Shown here: one piece after another, positions 38,931 through 50,746 of the stretch
Layout: every line of letters begins with the position of its first letter
Position numbering within the stretch: position 1 is the first letter of the stretch
From: Massilia sp. WG5
GTDB taxonomy: Bacteria; Pseudomonadota; Gammaproteobacteria; Burkholderiales; Burkholderiaceae_D
Assembly (NCBI RefSeq): GCF_001412595.2
Contig: NZ_CP012640.2
Location: 3,410,001 to 3,474,000, forward strand
Reading direction: 5' to 3'
Length of the DNA: 64,000 nucleotides
Made by a program: the position numbers and the translations under genes
The notes under the pieces: model-generated
Databases searched by the model: none
Told to the model about the DNA's origin: nothing
The model's input: only the letters and a program-made list of their open reading frames with translations

Positions 38931-39760
38931 CGAGTCCAACGGTAGAAAATGCAGCGGGGCATGCACCCACTGCAGGAGAATATATTTCCCACCACCTGGG
39001 TCACCTGACCAATGTCCACCAGGGCTTTATCGTGGACTTCAAGGTCATCAACTACGATACCGTCTTCTGGTCCATCCTGATGGGCGTTATCGGCGTCTTC
39101 GTTCTGTGGCTCGGCACGCGCCGCGCCACCTCGGGTGTACCGGGTCGTTTCCAGGGCGCCATTGAAGCTGTCGTCGAGATGGTCGAAGACCAGTCGAAAT
39201 CCATCATCCACGGCGATCGCCGCTTCATCGCGCCGCTGGCCCTGACCGTGTTCGTCTGGGTGTTCCTGATGAACTGCCTGGACTTCCTGCCGGTCGATCT
39301 GTTCGCCGCCATCCTGCGCGCCATGGGCATGGGCGAGATGCACTTCCGCATCGTCCCGACCGCCGACCTGAACGGTCCGCTGGGCATGTCGCTGGGTGTG
39401 CTGGCCGTGGTCCTGTTTTACAACCTGAAGGTCAAGGGCGTGGGCGGCTGGGTGCATGAGCTGTTCGCCGCGCCGTTCGGTATTTATATGGCTCCGTTCA
39501 ACTTCCTGTTGAACATGATCGAATACGCAGCACGTACGGTGTCGCTCGGCATGCGACTGTTCGGCAACATGTACGCCGGCGAGCTGCTGTTCCTGTTGAT
39601 TGCTCTGCTTGGCGCACTGGCTGGCCCGTTCGGTATCGTTGGCCAAATCGTCGCCGGTTCGGCTTGGGCAATCTTCCACATCCTGATCGTGCTCCTCCAA
39701 GCTTTCATCTTCATGATGCTGACGCTGGTGTACATCGGTCAGGCCCACGAGAGCCACTGA
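38927..39760 (+). CDS. atpB: ATP synthase F0 subunit a
   Basis: Subunit a forms the proton half-channels against the c-ring. The 277-aa membrane protein has the conserved [20 protein letters not shown] with the essential Arg in transmembrane helix 4/5, and [13 protein letters not shown] in an earlier helix. It is second in the atpIBEFHAGDC operon. Confidence 0.97.
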   Translation: MTSPTVENAAGHAPTAGEYISHHLGHLTNVHQGFIVDFKVINYDTVFWSILMGVIGVFVLWLGTRRATSGVPGRFQGAIEAVVEMVEDQSKSIIHGDRRFIAPLALTVFVWVFLMNCLDFLPVDLFAAILRAMGMGEMHFRIVPTADLNGPLGMSLGVLAVVLFYNLKVKGVGGWVHELFAAPFGIYMAPFNFLLNMIEYAARTVSLGMRLFGNMYAGELLFLLIALLGALAGPFGIVGQIVAGSAWAIFHILIVLLQAFIFMMLTLVYIGQAHESH

Positions 39761-39805
39761 CCGACGCGATCGCAAGAACGAACAAGATAGTGGTAGTAAA
39801 GAGTT

Positions 39806-40090
<285 letters not shown>

Positions 40091-40115
40091 TCGAAACACC
40101 ATTCGATTCTGACTA

Positions 40116-40137
40116 GCCGAACCTCCCCCGGTTCGGC
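40116..40137 (+). promoter_or_regulatory. Intercistronic hairpin between atpE and atpF
   Basis: GCCGAACC (40116-40123) pairs with GGTTCGGC (40130-40137) around TCCCCC, and five T residues follow a few bases later. It is either a partial terminator or an mRNA-stabilising stem, and could help make more subunit c than the downstream subunits. Confidence 0.6.
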
Positions 40138-40164
40138 ATCCGTTTTTGTGAGAAGGAATTTACC

Positions 40165-40635
40165 GTGAATCTGAACGCAACTCTGTTTGTTCAGTTCGTG
40201 GTCTTCTTCATCCTGGTGTTCGTCACGATGAAATTCGTGTGGCCGCCGGTGATGAAAGCGCTCGACGAGCGCGCCGAGAGGATCGCGAACGGCCTCGCCG
40301 CAGCTGACCGTGGCAAGGCAGAAATGGCCGCCGCCGAAAAACGCATCGCCGCCGAACTGGCTGCGACCCGTGACGAAAGCGCCAAGCGCATCGCCGACGC
40401 TGAAAAGCGCGCCCAGGCGATCATCGAAGACGCCAAGCAGACCGCTGCCGTCGAAGCCGCACGCATCGTCGAAGGTGCCAAGGCTGACGCCGAGCAGCAA
40501 GTGACCCGCGCGCGCGAAGAACTGCGTGCCCAGGTGGCTGCGCTGGCCGTTGCCGGCGCCGAGCAGATCCTCAAGCGCGAAGTGAACGCAGCGGCCCACG
40601 CCGACCTGCTGAACCGCCTGTCGACCGAGCTCTGA
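40165..40635 (+). CDS. atpF: ATP synthase F0 subunit b
   Basis: Subunit b is the peripheral stalk. The 156-aa product has one N-terminal membrane helix ([20 protein letters not shown]) and a long charged coiled coil. The start is GTG at 40165 with AGGAA upstream; use of GTG may lower its output relative to subunit c. Confidence 0.96.
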   Translation: MNLNATLFVQFVVFFILVFVTMKFVWPPVMKALDERAERIANGLAAADRGKAEMAAAEKRIAAELAATRDESAKRIADAEKRAQAIIEDAKQTAAVEAARIVEGAKADAEQQVTRAREELRAQVAALAVAGAEQILKREVNAAAHADLLNRLSTEL

Positions 40636-40637
40636 TC

Positions 40638-41171
40638 ATGGCTGAGTTCGCAACCGTCGCCCGCCCCTACGCCGAAGCGCTGTTCCGTGTCGCCCAAAAC
40701 GGCGACATGGCGGCCTGGACCAACATCGTCTCGGACCTGGCCCAGATCGGCGCCAATCCGGACGTGCAGGCTTTTGCCAGCAATCCGAACGTCACGGCGG
40801 CACAACTGGCCGAGACGATTGCGTCGCTGGTCAAGTCGCCGCTGAACGCCGAAGCGAAGAACTTCATCGCCATGCTGGCCGAAAACGGCCGTATCGCGCT
40901 GCTGCCGGAAATCGCCGCCCAGTTCACCGTGCTGAAGAATGCACAGCTGGGCGCCGCCGACGCCACCGTCTACAGCGCGTTCGACATCTCGGCAGACCAA
41001 CTGAACTCGGTGGTCGCCGTGCTGGAAAAGAAATTTGGCCGCAAGCTCAACCCCACGGTCGAAGTCGACCCGTCGCTGATCGGTGGTGTGCGCGTGGTCG
41101 TTGGTGACGAAGTGCTGGATACCTCGGTCCGCGCGAAGCTGCAGCAAATGCACAACGCGCTGGTGGCCTGA
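40638..41171 (+). CDS. atpH: ATP synthase F1 subunit delta
   Basis: The delta subunit joins the F1 head to the b stalk. The 177-aa product starts [14 protein letters not shown], the family signature, and ends with the conserved [20 protein letters not shown] and SVRAKLQQM. It is two bases downstream of atpF. Confidence 0.96.
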   Translation: MAEFATVARPYAEALFRVAQNGDMAAWTNIVSDLAQIGANPDVQAFASNPNVTAAQLAETIASLVKSPLNAEAKNFIAMLAENGRIALLPEIAAQFTVLKNAQLGAADATVYSAFDISADQLNSVVAVLEKKFGRKLNPTVEVDPSLIGGVRVVVGDEVLDTSVRAKLQQMHNALVA

Positions 41172-41242
41172 GGATCTTTGCACCGTCTTCCGCGTCCAAG
41201 CACTTGCCCAACGCATCAAGAAACTATTAGGAGTTAGCACTC

Positions 41243-42778
41243 ATGCAACTTAATTCGTCTGAAATCAGCGAACTGATCAAGAGCCGCATCCAGGGCCTCG
41301 AAGGTTCGGCTGATGTTCGTAACCAAGGCACGGTGATTTCCGTCGCCGACGGTATCTGCCGCATCCATGGTCTGTCGGACGTGATGCAGGGCGAGATGCT
41401 GGAATTCCCGGGTAACACCTTCGGTCTGGCGATGAACCTCGAGCGCGACTCGGTCGGCGCCGTGATTCTGGGTGCTTACGAGCACATCTCCGAAGGCGAT
41501 ACCGTCAAGACCACCGGCCGCATCCTGGAAGTGCCGATCGGTCCGGAACTGCGCGGCCGCGTCGTCAACGCACTGGGCCAGCCGATCGACGGCAAGGGTC
41601 CGGTCGACGCCAAGATGACCGCCCCGATCGAAAAGATCGCCCCGGGCGTGATCGCGCGTGAATCCGTGTCGCAGCCGCTGCAGACCGGCATCAAGTCGAT
41701 CGACGCGATGGTGCCGATCGGCCGTGGCCAGCGTGAGCTGATCATCGGCGACCGCCAGACCGGTAAATCGGCTGTCGCAGTCGACGCGATCATCAACCAG
41801 AAGGGCCAGGGCGTCACCTGCGTGTACGTCGCGATCGGCCAGAAGGCCTCGACCATCAAGAACATCGTCCGCTCGCTGGAAGAGCACGGCGCGATGGAGT
41901 ACACCATCGTGGTCGCCGCTTCCGCTTCGGAATCGGCTGCGATGCAGTACATCTCGGCCTACTCGGGCTGCGCGATGGGCGAATACTTCCGCGACCGCGG
42001 CGAAGACGCGCTGATCGTCTATGACGACCTGTCGAAGCAAGCTGTTGCTTATCGCCAGATCTCGCTGCTGCTGCGCCGTCCGCCGGGCCGCGAAGCCTAC
42101 CCGGGCGACGTGTTCTACCTGCACAGCCGCCTGCTGGAGCGCGCCGCGCGCGTGAACGCCGACTACGTGTCCGCCTTCACCAACGGCGCCGTGACCGGCA
42201 AGACCGGTTCGCTGACCGCACTGCCGATCATCGAAACCCAGGCCGGCGACGTCTCGGCATTCGTGCCGACCAACGTCATCTCGATTACCGACGGTCAGAT
42301 CTTCCTGGAAACCTCGCTGTTCAACGCCGGTATCCGTCCGGCGATCAACGCCGGTATCTCGGTGTCGCGCGTCGGTGGCGCAGCCCAGACCAAGGTCATC
42401 AAGAACCTGTCCGGCGGTATCCGTACCGACCTGGCGCAGTACCGTGAACTGGCCGCGTTCGCGCAGTTCGCGTCGGACCTGGACGAGTCGACCCGCAAGC
42501 AGCTGGACCGCGGTGCACGCGTGACCGAACTGCTGAAGCAGAAGCAGTTCTCGCCGCTGCCGGTCTCGCTGATGGCTGCCTCGCTGTTCGCCGTCAACAA
42601 GGGCTATTTCGACGACATCGAAGTCAAGCGCGTGCTGGATTTCGAAGCCGGTCTGCACAACTTCCTGAAGTCGAGCCACGGTGCCCTGCTGTCGAAGATC
42701 GACGACACCAAGGTTCTGGACAAGGACGGCGAAGCAGCGCTGGCCGCCGCCATCGCCGATTTCAAGAAGTCGTTCTAA
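41243..42778 (+). CDS. atpA: ATP synthase F1 subunit alpha
   Basis: The alpha subunit carries non-catalytic nucleotide sites. The 511-aa product has the P-loop [28 protein letters not shown] and [19 protein letters not shown] ribosome-binding AGGAG precedes the ATG by about 9 bases. Confidence 0.98.
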   Translation: MQLNSSEISELIKSRIQGLEGSADVRNQGTVISVADGICRIHGLSDVMQGEMLEFPGNTFGLAMNLERDSVGAVILGAYEHISEGDTVKTTGRILEVPIGPELRGRVVNALGQPIDGKGPVDAKMTAPIEKIAPGVIARESVSQPLQTGIKSIDAMVPIGRGQRELIIGDRQTGKSAVAVDAIINQKGQGVTCVYVAIGQKASTIKNIVRSLEEHGAMEYTIVVAASASESAAMQYISAYSGCAMGEYFRDRGEDALIVYDDLSKQAVAYRQISLLLRRPPGREAYPGDVFYLHSRLLERAARVNADYVSAFTNGAVTGKTGSLTALPIIETQAGDVSAFVPTNVISITDGQIFLETSLFNAGIRPAINAGISVSRVGGAAQTKVIKNLSGGIRTDLAQYRELAAFAQFASDLDESTRKQLDRGARVTELLKQKQFSPLPVSLMAASLFAVNKGYFDDIEVKRVLDFEAGLHNFLKSSHGALLSKIDDTKVLDKDGEAALAAAIADFKKSF

Positions 42779-42842
42779 GCGCGGCTTTCTGATGGATCGC
42801 AGGACGGGGAGCAATCCCCGTCCGCATAAGGAGTAAGGGCTC

Positions 42843-43724
42843 ATGGCAGCAGGCAAAGAGATACGTGGCAAGATCAAAAGCGTAGAAAATACGAAGAAGA
42901 TCACCAAGGCGATGGAAATGGTCGCCGCGTCCAAGATGCGCAAGGCGCAGGACCGGATGCGCGCCGCCCGTCCCTACAGCGAGAAGGTCCGTAACATCAC
43001 GGCCAACCTCGCCACTGCGAATCCGGAGTACACCCACGCGTTCATGGCCCAGGCCAAGGACGTCAAGGCGAAAGCCGTCGGCTTCATCGTCGTCACGACC
43101 GACAAGGGTCTGTGCGGCGGCATGAACACCAACGTGCTGCGCCAGGTGACGCAGAAGACCCGCGAGCTGGAAGCCGCGGGCAAAAGCATTGAAGTCGTTG
43201 CAATCGGTAACAAGGGCCTGGGCTTCCTGAGCCGCATCGGCGTGAAGGTCGTCTCCAGCGTGACCCAGATCGGCGATACCCCGCACCTGGAAAAGCTGAT
43301 CGGCCCGATCAAGGTCATGCTCGACGCCTACCAGGATGGTCAGCTGGACGCGGTGTACCTGTGCTACACCAAGTTCATCAACACCATGCGCCAGGAACCG
43401 GTGGTCGAGCAACTGCTCCCGCTGCCGGCCAAGGCACTGGAAGCCGACCGCGGCAGCCACTCGTGGGACTACATCTACGAGCCGGACGCGCAAGTGGTCA
43501 TCGACGAGCTGCTGATGCGCTACGTCGAGGCGCTGATCTACCAGGCGGTGGCCGAGAACCTGGCGTCGGAGCAGTCCGCGCGCATGGTGGCGATGAAGGC
43601 CGCAACCGACAACGCGGGCAACGTCATCGGCGAGCTGAAGCTGGTCTACAACAAGACCCGCCAGGCAGCGATTACGAAAGAACTCTCCGAGATCGTGTCG
43701 GGCGCAGCTGCAATCAGCAGCTAA
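42843..43724 (+). CDS. atpG: ATP synthase F1 subunit gamma
   Basis: Gamma is the central rotating shaft. The 293-aa product has the N-terminal [20 protein letters not shown] helix, then [13 protein letters not shown], and the C-terminal [20 protein letters not shown], then [17 protein letters not shown], the typical ends of the coiled coil. Confidence 0.97.
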   Translation: MAAGKEIRGKIKSVENTKKITKAMEMVAASKMRKAQDRMRAARPYSEKVRNITANLATANPEYTHAFMAQAKDVKAKAVGFIVVTTDKGLCGGMNTNVLRQVTQKTRELEAAGKSIEVVAIGNKGLGFLSRIGVKVVSSVTQIGDTPHLEKLIGPIKVMLDAYQDGQLDAVYLCYTKFINTMRQEPVVEQLLPLPAKALEADRGSHSWDYIYEPDAQVVIDELLMRYVEALIYQAVAENLASEQSARMVAMKAATDNAGNVIGELKLVYNKTRQAAITKELSEIVSGAAAISS

Positions 43725-45182
<1,458 letters not shown>

Positions 45183-45206
45183 TCAAGCCGACTTCAAAGG
45201 ACACTT

Positions 45207-45632
45207 ATGGCAAACACTATTCACGTAGACGTCGTCTCGGCCGAAGAGCAGATCTTTTCGGGCGAAGCCGAGTTCGTCGCGTTGCCGGGTGAATCGGGTG
45301 AGCTGGGTATCTACCCGATGCACACCCCCTTGATCACGCGTATCCGTCCGGGCGCCGTGCGCATCACGGTGCCGGGCCAGAGCGAAGAGGAATTCGTCTT
45401 CGTCGCGGGCGGCATCCTGGAAGTCCAGCCGAAAGGCGTGACCGTCCTGGCCGACACCGCGATCCGCGGCGCCGACCTGGACGAAGCGAAAGCCCAGGAA
45501 GCCAAGCGCAAGGCTGAAGAGCTGATGCTGAACAAGGAATCGCAGATCGACTACGCCAAGGCGCAAGCCGAACTGGCGGCCGCGATCGCCCAGCTGGCGG
45601 CCATCGCCAAGCTGCGTCACAAGGGACGCTGA
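45207..45632 (+). CDS. atpC: ATP synthase F1 subunit epsilon
   Basis: Epsilon couples the shaft to the c-ring and can inhibit hydrolysis through its C-terminal helices. The 141-aa product has the beta-sandwich ([20 protein letters not shown]) and a C-terminal helical hairpin ([20 protein letters not shown]). It ends the operon, and an intrinsic terminator follows. Confidence 0.96.
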   Translation: MANTIHVDVVSAEEQIFSGEAEFVALPGESGELGIYPMHTPLITRIRPGAVRITVPGQSEEEFVFVAGGILEVQPKGVTVLADTAIRGADLDEAKAQEAKRKAEELMLNKESQIDYAKAQAELAAAIAQLAAIAKLRHKGR

Positions 45633-45659
45633 TCGCTGTTGCTTGGTGATCAAAAAGAA

Positions 45660-45683
45660 GGCAGCCTGCGGGCTGCCTTTTTT
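45660..45683 (+). terminator. Intrinsic terminator of the atp operon
   Basis: GGCAGCC (45660-45666) pairs with GGCTGCC (45671-45677) around TGCG, followed by six T residues. Confidence 0.93.
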
Positions 45684-45761
45684 CTTGTCTGACCGTTCTG
45701 GAAATACGGCCTCTCGTCCTTATCTAGCAGGGATCACGACGATGGCTTGAAAGGACTGATA

Positions 45762-46274
45762 ATGAAACAAGAAACCGCAATCCTCGCAGGCGGCTGCTTC
45801 TGGGGCATGCAGGACCTGATCCGCAAGATGCCGGGCGTACTGGCGACCCGGGTCGGCTATTCCGGCGGCGATGTGCCGAACGCCACCTACCGCAACCACG
45901 GCACGCACGCCGAGGCGATCGAGATCGTGTTCGATCCGGAACAGATCAGCTACCGGCGCCTGCTCGAGTTCTTCTTCCAGATCCACGACCCCAGCACGGC
46001 CAACCGCCAGGGCAACGATATCGGCGCCAGCTACCGCTCCGCGATCTTTTATACCAACGACGCGCAGAAAGAAGTCGCGCTGGACACGATCCAGGACGTC
46101 GACGCCTCCGGCCTCTGGCCCGGCAAGGTCGTGACCGAAGTAAAACCCGCCGGCCCATTCTGGGAAGCGGAACCGGAGCACCAGGATTACCTGGTCAAGC
46201 ATCCGAACGGTTATACCTGCCACTTCGTCCGCAAGGACTGGCGCCTGCCTCACCGCGACGGCCGCGCCGCCTGA
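45762..46274 (+). CDS. msrA: Peptide-methionine (S)-S-oxide reductase MsrA
   Basis: MsrA repairs oxidised methionine (S-sulfoxide) with thioredoxin. The 170-aa product has the catalytic GGCFWG (Cys12), [20 protein letters not shown] and [20 protein letters not shown]. The ATG at 45762 is preceded by AAGGA; an in-frame ATG at 45747 is less likely. No second resolving Cys is visible near the C-terminus. Confidence 0.96.
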   Translation: MKQETAILAGGCFWGMQDLIRKMPGVLATRVGYSGGDVPNATYRNHGTHAEAIEIVFDPEQISYRRLLEFFFQIHDPSTANRQGNDIGASYRSAIFYTNDAQKEVALDTIQDVDASGLWPGKVVTEVKPAGPFWEAEPEHQDYLVKHPNGYTCHFVRKDWRLPHRDGRAA

Positions 46275-46288
46275 AGCGGCGCCAGCCC

Positions 46289-46909
46289 TCAGCCGCCTGG
46301 CGCAGACGCCGCCTGCGCCAGCTTGAGCGCCACCTTGTGCCGGAAATAGCCATCCTGTACGTAGCGGTACAGGTTGGCACCCGGGCACACGGTCTGCTTC
46401 GAGAAATCGCGGTGGCTGGCGATGTGGTCCAGGGGCACCTGATATTTGTGGGCCAGCAGCGCCATCAAGTTCACCACGGCGTCCAGCTGCTGCTGGTTCG
46501 GCTCGACTTCCTCGAAATTCCCGACCACCTCGATCAGCGCGTGACCGGTCGGGTCGTATTCCGTGTTGGTGTCGCCGGCATAGTCGATCTTCCTGCCTTC
46601 GTAGATGCGGCCGTCGAGGTCGATGATGTAGTGGTAGGGGATGTCCAGCCAGTGTTTCGTCCTGCGCGACCAGTTTTGAAGATTGCGCAGGTACTGCCGC
46701 GGATCGGTGCCGGGCCTGAAAGGCTCGCCCTGGTGATGCAGGGTGATGTGGGTGATGGTCTGGCGCTGCGCGCGGGAGGCGTCGGCCGGGGTGCCGCCCC
46801 AGCTCGCGACGGGGACGATGCCGCGTTCGACCTCGGGCAGGGACTGGGCCGCCGCGCCAACGCAGGCGAACAACAGCAGGGAAAGGATGAGGGCAGGGCG
46901 GATCGTCAT
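46289..46909 (-). CDS. Secreted N-acetylmuramoyl-L-alanine amidase / PGRP domain protein
   Basis: The enzyme would cut the bond between the glycan and the peptide of peptidoglycan. From the ATG at 46909 it has a signal peptide (MTIRPALILSLLLFACVGAA) and an Amidase_2/PGRP domain. THITLHHQGE provides the first zinc His, PYHYIIDLDGRIYEGR is the core, ALIEVVGNFEE follows, and SHRDFSKQTVCPG provides the last ligands. The frame extends 17 codons upstream, but that would bury the signal peptide. It converges on msrA with a 14-base gap. Confidence 0.88.
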   Translation of the reverse strand: MTIRPALILSLLLFACVGAAAQSLPEVERGIVPVASWGGTPADASRAQRQTITHITLHHQGEPFRPGTDPRQYLRNLQNWSRRTKHWLDIPYHYIIDLDGRIYEGRKIDYAGDTNTEYDPTGHALIEVVGNFEEVEPNQQQLDAVVNLMALLAHKYQVPLDHIASHRDFSKQTVCPGANLYRYVQDGYFRHKVALKLAQAASAPGG

Positions 46910-46983
46910 GGTGCGGGTTTCATGCGCCGGGGCGCGATATAAAGATGATAAGCTGGCCATGACGATAACATAGCGAGCCCAGC

Positions 46984-47412
46984 ATGCGAACCATCGAACA
47001 AATCCTCAAGACCGCCAAGACCGTCGCCGTGGTCGGCCTGTCGAACAAACCGGAACGCGCCAGCTACGAGGTGGCGGAATACCTGCAATCGCAGGGCTAC
47101 GAGATCCTGCCCGTGAACCCGGCCTATGCCGGCCAGCAGATCCTCGGCCGCACCGTCTACGCCACCCTGCAGGAAGCCGCCGACACGCTGGCGAAGGATG
47201 GCCGGCGCATCGACGTGGTCGACTGCTTCCGCAAATCCGAAGACATCCCGCCGGTCGCCAAGGATGCCATCCATGTGCGCGCCGGCACCCTGTGGATGCA
47301 GCTCGGGATCGAGAACCAGGCCGCGGCCGACCTGGCGCGCGCAGCCGGGCTGGACGTCGTCATGAACCACTGCATGCTGATCGAGCACCGCAAGCTGGAA
47401 GCCCGGGCATGA
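46984..47412 (+). CDS. CoA-binding protein (YccU family)
   Basis: The 142-aa Rossmann-fold protein shows KTVAVVGLSNKPERASYEVA near the N-terminus and VDVFRKSE-like VDCFRKSEDIP in the middle, the pattern of the CoA_binding_2 family. The physiological role is not established. Its stop overlaps the PPK2 start (ATGA), so the two are translationally coupled. The start is divergent from the amidase gene. Confidence 0.9.
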   Translation: MRTIEQILKTAKTVAVVGLSNKPERASYEVAEYLQSQGYEILPVNPAYAGQQILGRTVYATLQEAADTLAKDGRRIDVVDCFRKSEDIPPVAKDAIHVRAGTLWMQLGIENQAAADLARAAGLDVVMNHCMLIEHRKLEARA

Positions 47413-48254
47413 AGACCCTCGAACGCTTCCGCGCCCCGAAGGCACTCAAGCTGCGCGACGAGGACGCCGGCCTGACGCCGCTGCGCGAAAAGAATGGCGA
47501 CGAAAAGAACGGCAAGAACGGCGGCGCCAAGCAGCGTGAGCGAGCGCTGACTAGCGAGCTGATCTGTAAAATCGGCCACCTCCAGGAAATGCTGTTCGCC
47601 AGCCGCAGGCAGAAGCTGCTCCTGATCCTGCAAGGCATGGACACGTCCGGCAAGGACGGCACCACGCGCGCGCTGTTCGCGGAATCGCAGATCAGTCCGA
47701 TGGGCCTGCAGGCCACCGGCTTCAGCGCGCCCAGCGAACGCGAACGGGCCCACGACTACCTATGGCGCGTGCATGCGCATGTGCCGGGCAATGGCATGAT
47801 CGCCGTCTTCAACCGCAGCCATTACGAGGATGTGCTGGTGCCGCGCGTGCTGGGCGATATCGACGGCAAGGAAACCAAGCGCCGCTACGCCCAGATCCGC
47901 GATTTCGAGCGCATGCTGTCCGAGACCGGGACCACGATCATGAAGGTGTTCCTGCACGTCTCGAAGGACGAGCAGAAGAAACGCCTGCAGGAGCGCCTGG
48001 ACGATCCGGAAAAGCACTGGAAGTTCGACCCGGTCGACCTCGAGGCGCGCGCGCAGTGGGATGCCTACCAGCGCGCCTACGAGGATGCGATCGACGCCAC
48101 CAATGCCAACCACGCGCCCTGGTACATCGTGCCGGCCGATTCCAAGACCCACCGCAACCTGATCGTCGCCAACCTGCTGCTGGAGACCATGGAAGCGATG
48201 AAACTGTCGTGGCCGGCGCCGAAGGCCGACCTCGCCAAGGTCAAGGTGGACTAG
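47409..48254 (+). CDS. Polyphosphate kinase 2 family protein
   Basis: PPK2 enzymes transfer phosphate between polyphosphate and nucleotides. The 281-aa single-domain product has Walker A GMDTSGKDGTTR, a lid region and Walker B-like IAVFNRSHYEDVLVPRV. This pattern fits polyphosphate:AMP or polyphosphate:ADP phosphotransferases; class I, II or III cannot be assigned safely. It overlaps the upstream CoA-binding gene by four bases. Confidence 0.9.
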   Translation: MKTLERFRAPKALKLRDEDAGLTPLREKNGDEKNGKNGGAKQRERALTSELICKIGHLQEMLFASRRQKLLLILQGMDTSGKDGTTRALFAESQISPMGLQATGFSAPSERERAHDYLWRVHAHVPGNGMIAVFNRSHYEDVLVPRVLGDIDGKETKRRYAQIRDFERMLSETGTTIMKVFLHVSKDEQKKRLQERLDDPEKHWKFDPVDLEARAQWDAYQRAYEDAIDATNANHAPWYIVPADSKTHRNLIVANLLLETMEAMKLSWPAPKADLAKVKVD

Positions 48255-48287
48255 AATGGTATTTTTTTAACCCTGACCTTCGCCGCC

Positions 48288-48890
48288 ATGTCCAAGACCA
48301 CCACCCTGCTGTTCTCCCTCGGCGCCGCTTTAGTCTCCAGCTTCGCCGCCACCGTGCCCGCCCAGGCCCAGAACGCATCGGCCGCGATGGCGCCGGCCGC
48401 GGCGCCGGCGTCCTGCCCGGCCGTGCTGAAGCACACCTTCAAGCGCCTGCAGGACGAGGCGCCGCAAGACCTCTGCCAGTATGCCGGCAAGGTGGTATTG
48501 GTGGTGAACACGGCCAGCTACTGCGGTTATACGCCGCAATACCAGGGCCTGGAGGCGCTGTACGCCAAGTACGCGGCGCGCGGCCTGGTGGTGCTGGGCT
48601 TCCCGTCGAACGATTTTAAACAGGAATCGAGCGACGCCAAGAAGATCGCCGACCTCTGCTACAACACCTATGGCGTGAAGTTCCCGATGTTCGCCTCCAG
48701 CGTGGTGAGCGGCGCCGATGCGAATCCGCTGTACACCGAGCTGATCAAGGCGACCGGCAACCAGCCGAAGTGGAATTTCAACAAATACCTGATCGACCGT
48801 AACGGCAAGGTGGTCGAGTACTTCCCGAGCAAGGTCACGCCGCAGGATCCGGCCCTGGTGGGCAAAATCGAGCAGGCGCTCGGCGGCTGA
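48288..48890 (+). CDS. Exported glutathione peroxidase family protein
   Basis: The 200-aa product has a signal peptide (TLLFSLGAALVSSFAATVPA, cleavage near AQA) and a thioredoxin-fold peroxidase domain. The catalytic Cys lies in VVNTASYCGYTPQYQGLEAL, the place of selenocysteine in animal enzymes; the conserved Gln (GFPSNDFKQE) and Trp (PKWNFNKYLI) are present. Periplasmic location suggests reduction of peroxides with thioredoxin-like partners. Confidence 0.9.
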   Translation: MSKTTTLLFSLGAALVSSFAATVPAQAQNASAAMAPAAAPASCPAVLKHTFKRLQDEAPQDLCQYAGKVVLVVNTASYCGYTPQYQGLEALYAKYAARGLVVLGFPSNDFKQESSDAKKIADLCYNTYGVKFPMFASSVVSGADANPLYTELIKATGNQPKWNFNKYLIDRNGKVVEYFPSKVTPQDPALVGKIEQALGG

Positions 48891-48894
48891 GCGA

Positions 48895-50742
48895 TCAGGC
48901 TGCGCGCCGGATCGTGGCGCGCAGCGGCCCGCGCAGCGCATTGCAGACTACGATCTCCTGCGCGCGCTCCAGGGTCTCGCGCGAGATCGGGCATTCGATC
49001 GCATTCCAGGCAGGATCCTCCAGCAGCAGGCCGCGCATCACGCCGGGCAGCACGCCCGAGGACAGCGGCGGCGTGTACCAGCGCTCGCCGACCCGCACGA
49101 ACACGCTGCTGCGCCCGCCCTCGGCCAGTTCGCCGCGCTCGTTGAAGAACAGGGTGTCGAAGGCGCCCACGCTGTCGGCAGCCTTCCAGGCGGCGTCGTA
49201 GCGGCTGCGGATGTTGGTCTTGTGGCGCGCGAACAGGGCCGTGGAGTCGACCGGCTCGTCCGACAGCAGTACCTCGACCGGACCTTCCAGGGGCGCAAGC
49301 GGCGCCGTATGCACCACGACCTCGCCGTCCGGCTGCAGGGCCAGGCGCAGGCGGTGCGGCGACTTCCCGGGCAGCACCGCACAGGCGGCGATGGCGCCGG
49401 CCCGCGCGACTTCCTCGGTGAACGGAAAGCCGAAGTAGGCGCTCGATGCCCGCAGGCGCGCCAGGTGGCGTTCCAGGTGGCGACAGCCGTCTTCGCGGGT
49501 GGCAAGCATGGTCTCGAAGATCTCGAAGGCGTTCGGCAGGCCGGTCAGGAAGCGCGCCTTCAGCTGGCACTCCGCGTACTCCGCGGCGGGATCGCTGTCG
49601 TACACGATGCCGGCCCCGACCCCGAGTTCGCCGCGCCGCACGCCGTTGTGCTCGGGGTGCAGCACCAGGGTGCGGATCGGCACCGACAGACAGAAGTCAC
49701 CTGACTGCGCGCCGGACGCGGGCGGATCCATCCAGCCCAGCGCGCCCGTGTAGATGCCGCGCGGCGCCGGTTCCAGCTCGTGGATGATCTCCATGGTGCG
49801 GCGCTTCGGTGCGCCCGTGATCGAGCCGCAGGGGTACAAGGCGTCGAAGATGCCGCCGAGAGAAACCCCCTCGGCCAGCTGGGCCTGGACGGTGGACGTC
49901 ATCTGCAGCACGCTGCTGAAGCGGCGCACTTCGAACAGGGCCGGCACACCGACGCTGCCGGTGCGCGCGATCCGTCCGAGGTCGTTGCGCAGCAGGTCGA
50001 CGATCATCAAATTCTCGGCGCGGTTCTTCGGATCGGCCGCCAGCGCGCTGGCGCGCACGGCATCGAGCTCCTCGTCGCCGCTGGCGGGCGCGGTGCCCTT
50101 CATCGGCCGCGCCAGCAGACGTCCGGCGTCGTGGCGCACGAACAGCTCGGGCGACAGCGACAGCACGGTGCGGCCGTCCGGCAGCCTGAGCAGCGCGCCG
50201 TAGGGCACCGGCTGGCGCTCGCGCAGGCGCGCGTACAGCGCGTAGACGGAGCCGAAGGCGTCGAAACGGATCCGGTAGGTGTAGTTGACCTGGTAGGTAT
50301 CGCCGGCGGCGATGTAGTCGCGGATGCGCCCGATGGCGCGCGTAAAACCGGCTTCGTCGACGTTGGCGCGCACATCGGCGATCCCGGCCGGGCCGCCGCC
50401 GGCGGCGCGTTCGGCCAACCAGCTGCCGACTTCGTCCGCAGACATCAGCGTGTAGCCCTGGAACAGCAGCACCTGGGCCAAGGGCGAGTCCTGGGCTGGC
50501 GCAGGCGGCACGATCCCGAGCAGCTGCTCGCCCAGCTCGTAGTCCAGCACCGGCACCGCGTGCAGGCCGGACGCCAGGGCTTCCTGCAGGCGCGCCAGCA
50601 GGGCCGGCCATTCTTCCAGCGTGTAGCAGGCCAGCATGCCCGCATAGCCGTGGTACAGGCGCGAGCGCGACGGCGGCGCTGCGTCCGGCGTGGCGTTGTC
50701 GAGCAGGGCGAAAACCGGGCTGTCGTCCATGACGGGACTCAC
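48895..50742 (-). CDS. pabB: Fused aminodeoxychorismate synthase component I / 4-amino-4-deoxychorismate lyase
   Basis: The 615-aa protein joins PabB (residues about 1-370) and PabC (about 380-615), two consecutive steps to p-aminobenzoate for folate. The PabB part has the chorismate-binding GDTYQVNYTYRIRFDAFGSV, RPMKGTAPA, DPKNRAENLMIVDLLRNDLG and ALYPCGSITGAPKRR. The PabC part is a PLP-dependent class IV fold with FEIFETMLATREDG at its start and LAEGGRSSVFVRVG. The fused form is common in Burkholderiales. It lies 4 bases from the slmA gene on the same strand. Confidence 0.95.
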   Translation of the reverse strand: MSPVMDDSPVFALLDNATPDAAPPSRSRLYHGYAGMLACYTLEEWPALLARLQEALASGLHAVPVLDYELGEQLLGIVPPAPAQDSPLAQVLLFQGYTLMSADEVGSWLAERAAGGGPAGIADVRANVDEAGFTRAIGRIRDYIAAGDTYQVNYTYRIRFDAFGSVYALYARLRERQPVPYGALLRLPDGRTVLSLSPELFVRHDAGRLLARPMKGTAPASGDEELDAVRASALAADPKNRAENLMIVDLLRNDLGRIARTGSVGVPALFEVRRFSSVLQMTSTVQAQLAEGVSLGGIFDALYPCGSITGAPKRRTMEIIHELEPAPRGIYTGALGWMDPPASGAQSGDFCLSVPIRTLVLHPEHNGVRRGELGVGAGIVYDSDPAAEYAECQLKARFLTGLPNAFEIFETMLATREDGCRHLERHLARLRASSAYFGFPFTEEVARAGAIAACAVLPGKSPHRLRLALQPDGEVVVHTAPLAPLEGPVEVLLSDEPVDSTALFARHKTNIRSRYDAAWKAADSVGAFDTLFFNERGELAEGGRSSVFVRVGERWYTPPLSSGVLPGVMRGLLLEDPAWNAIECPISRETLERAQEIVVCNALRGPLRATIRRAA

Positions 50743-50746
50743 GTGC

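Noticed and set aside
48288..48890. Selenoprotein glutathione peroxidase
   Set aside because: The catalytic position is an ordinary TGC cysteine codon; no in-frame TGA is present.
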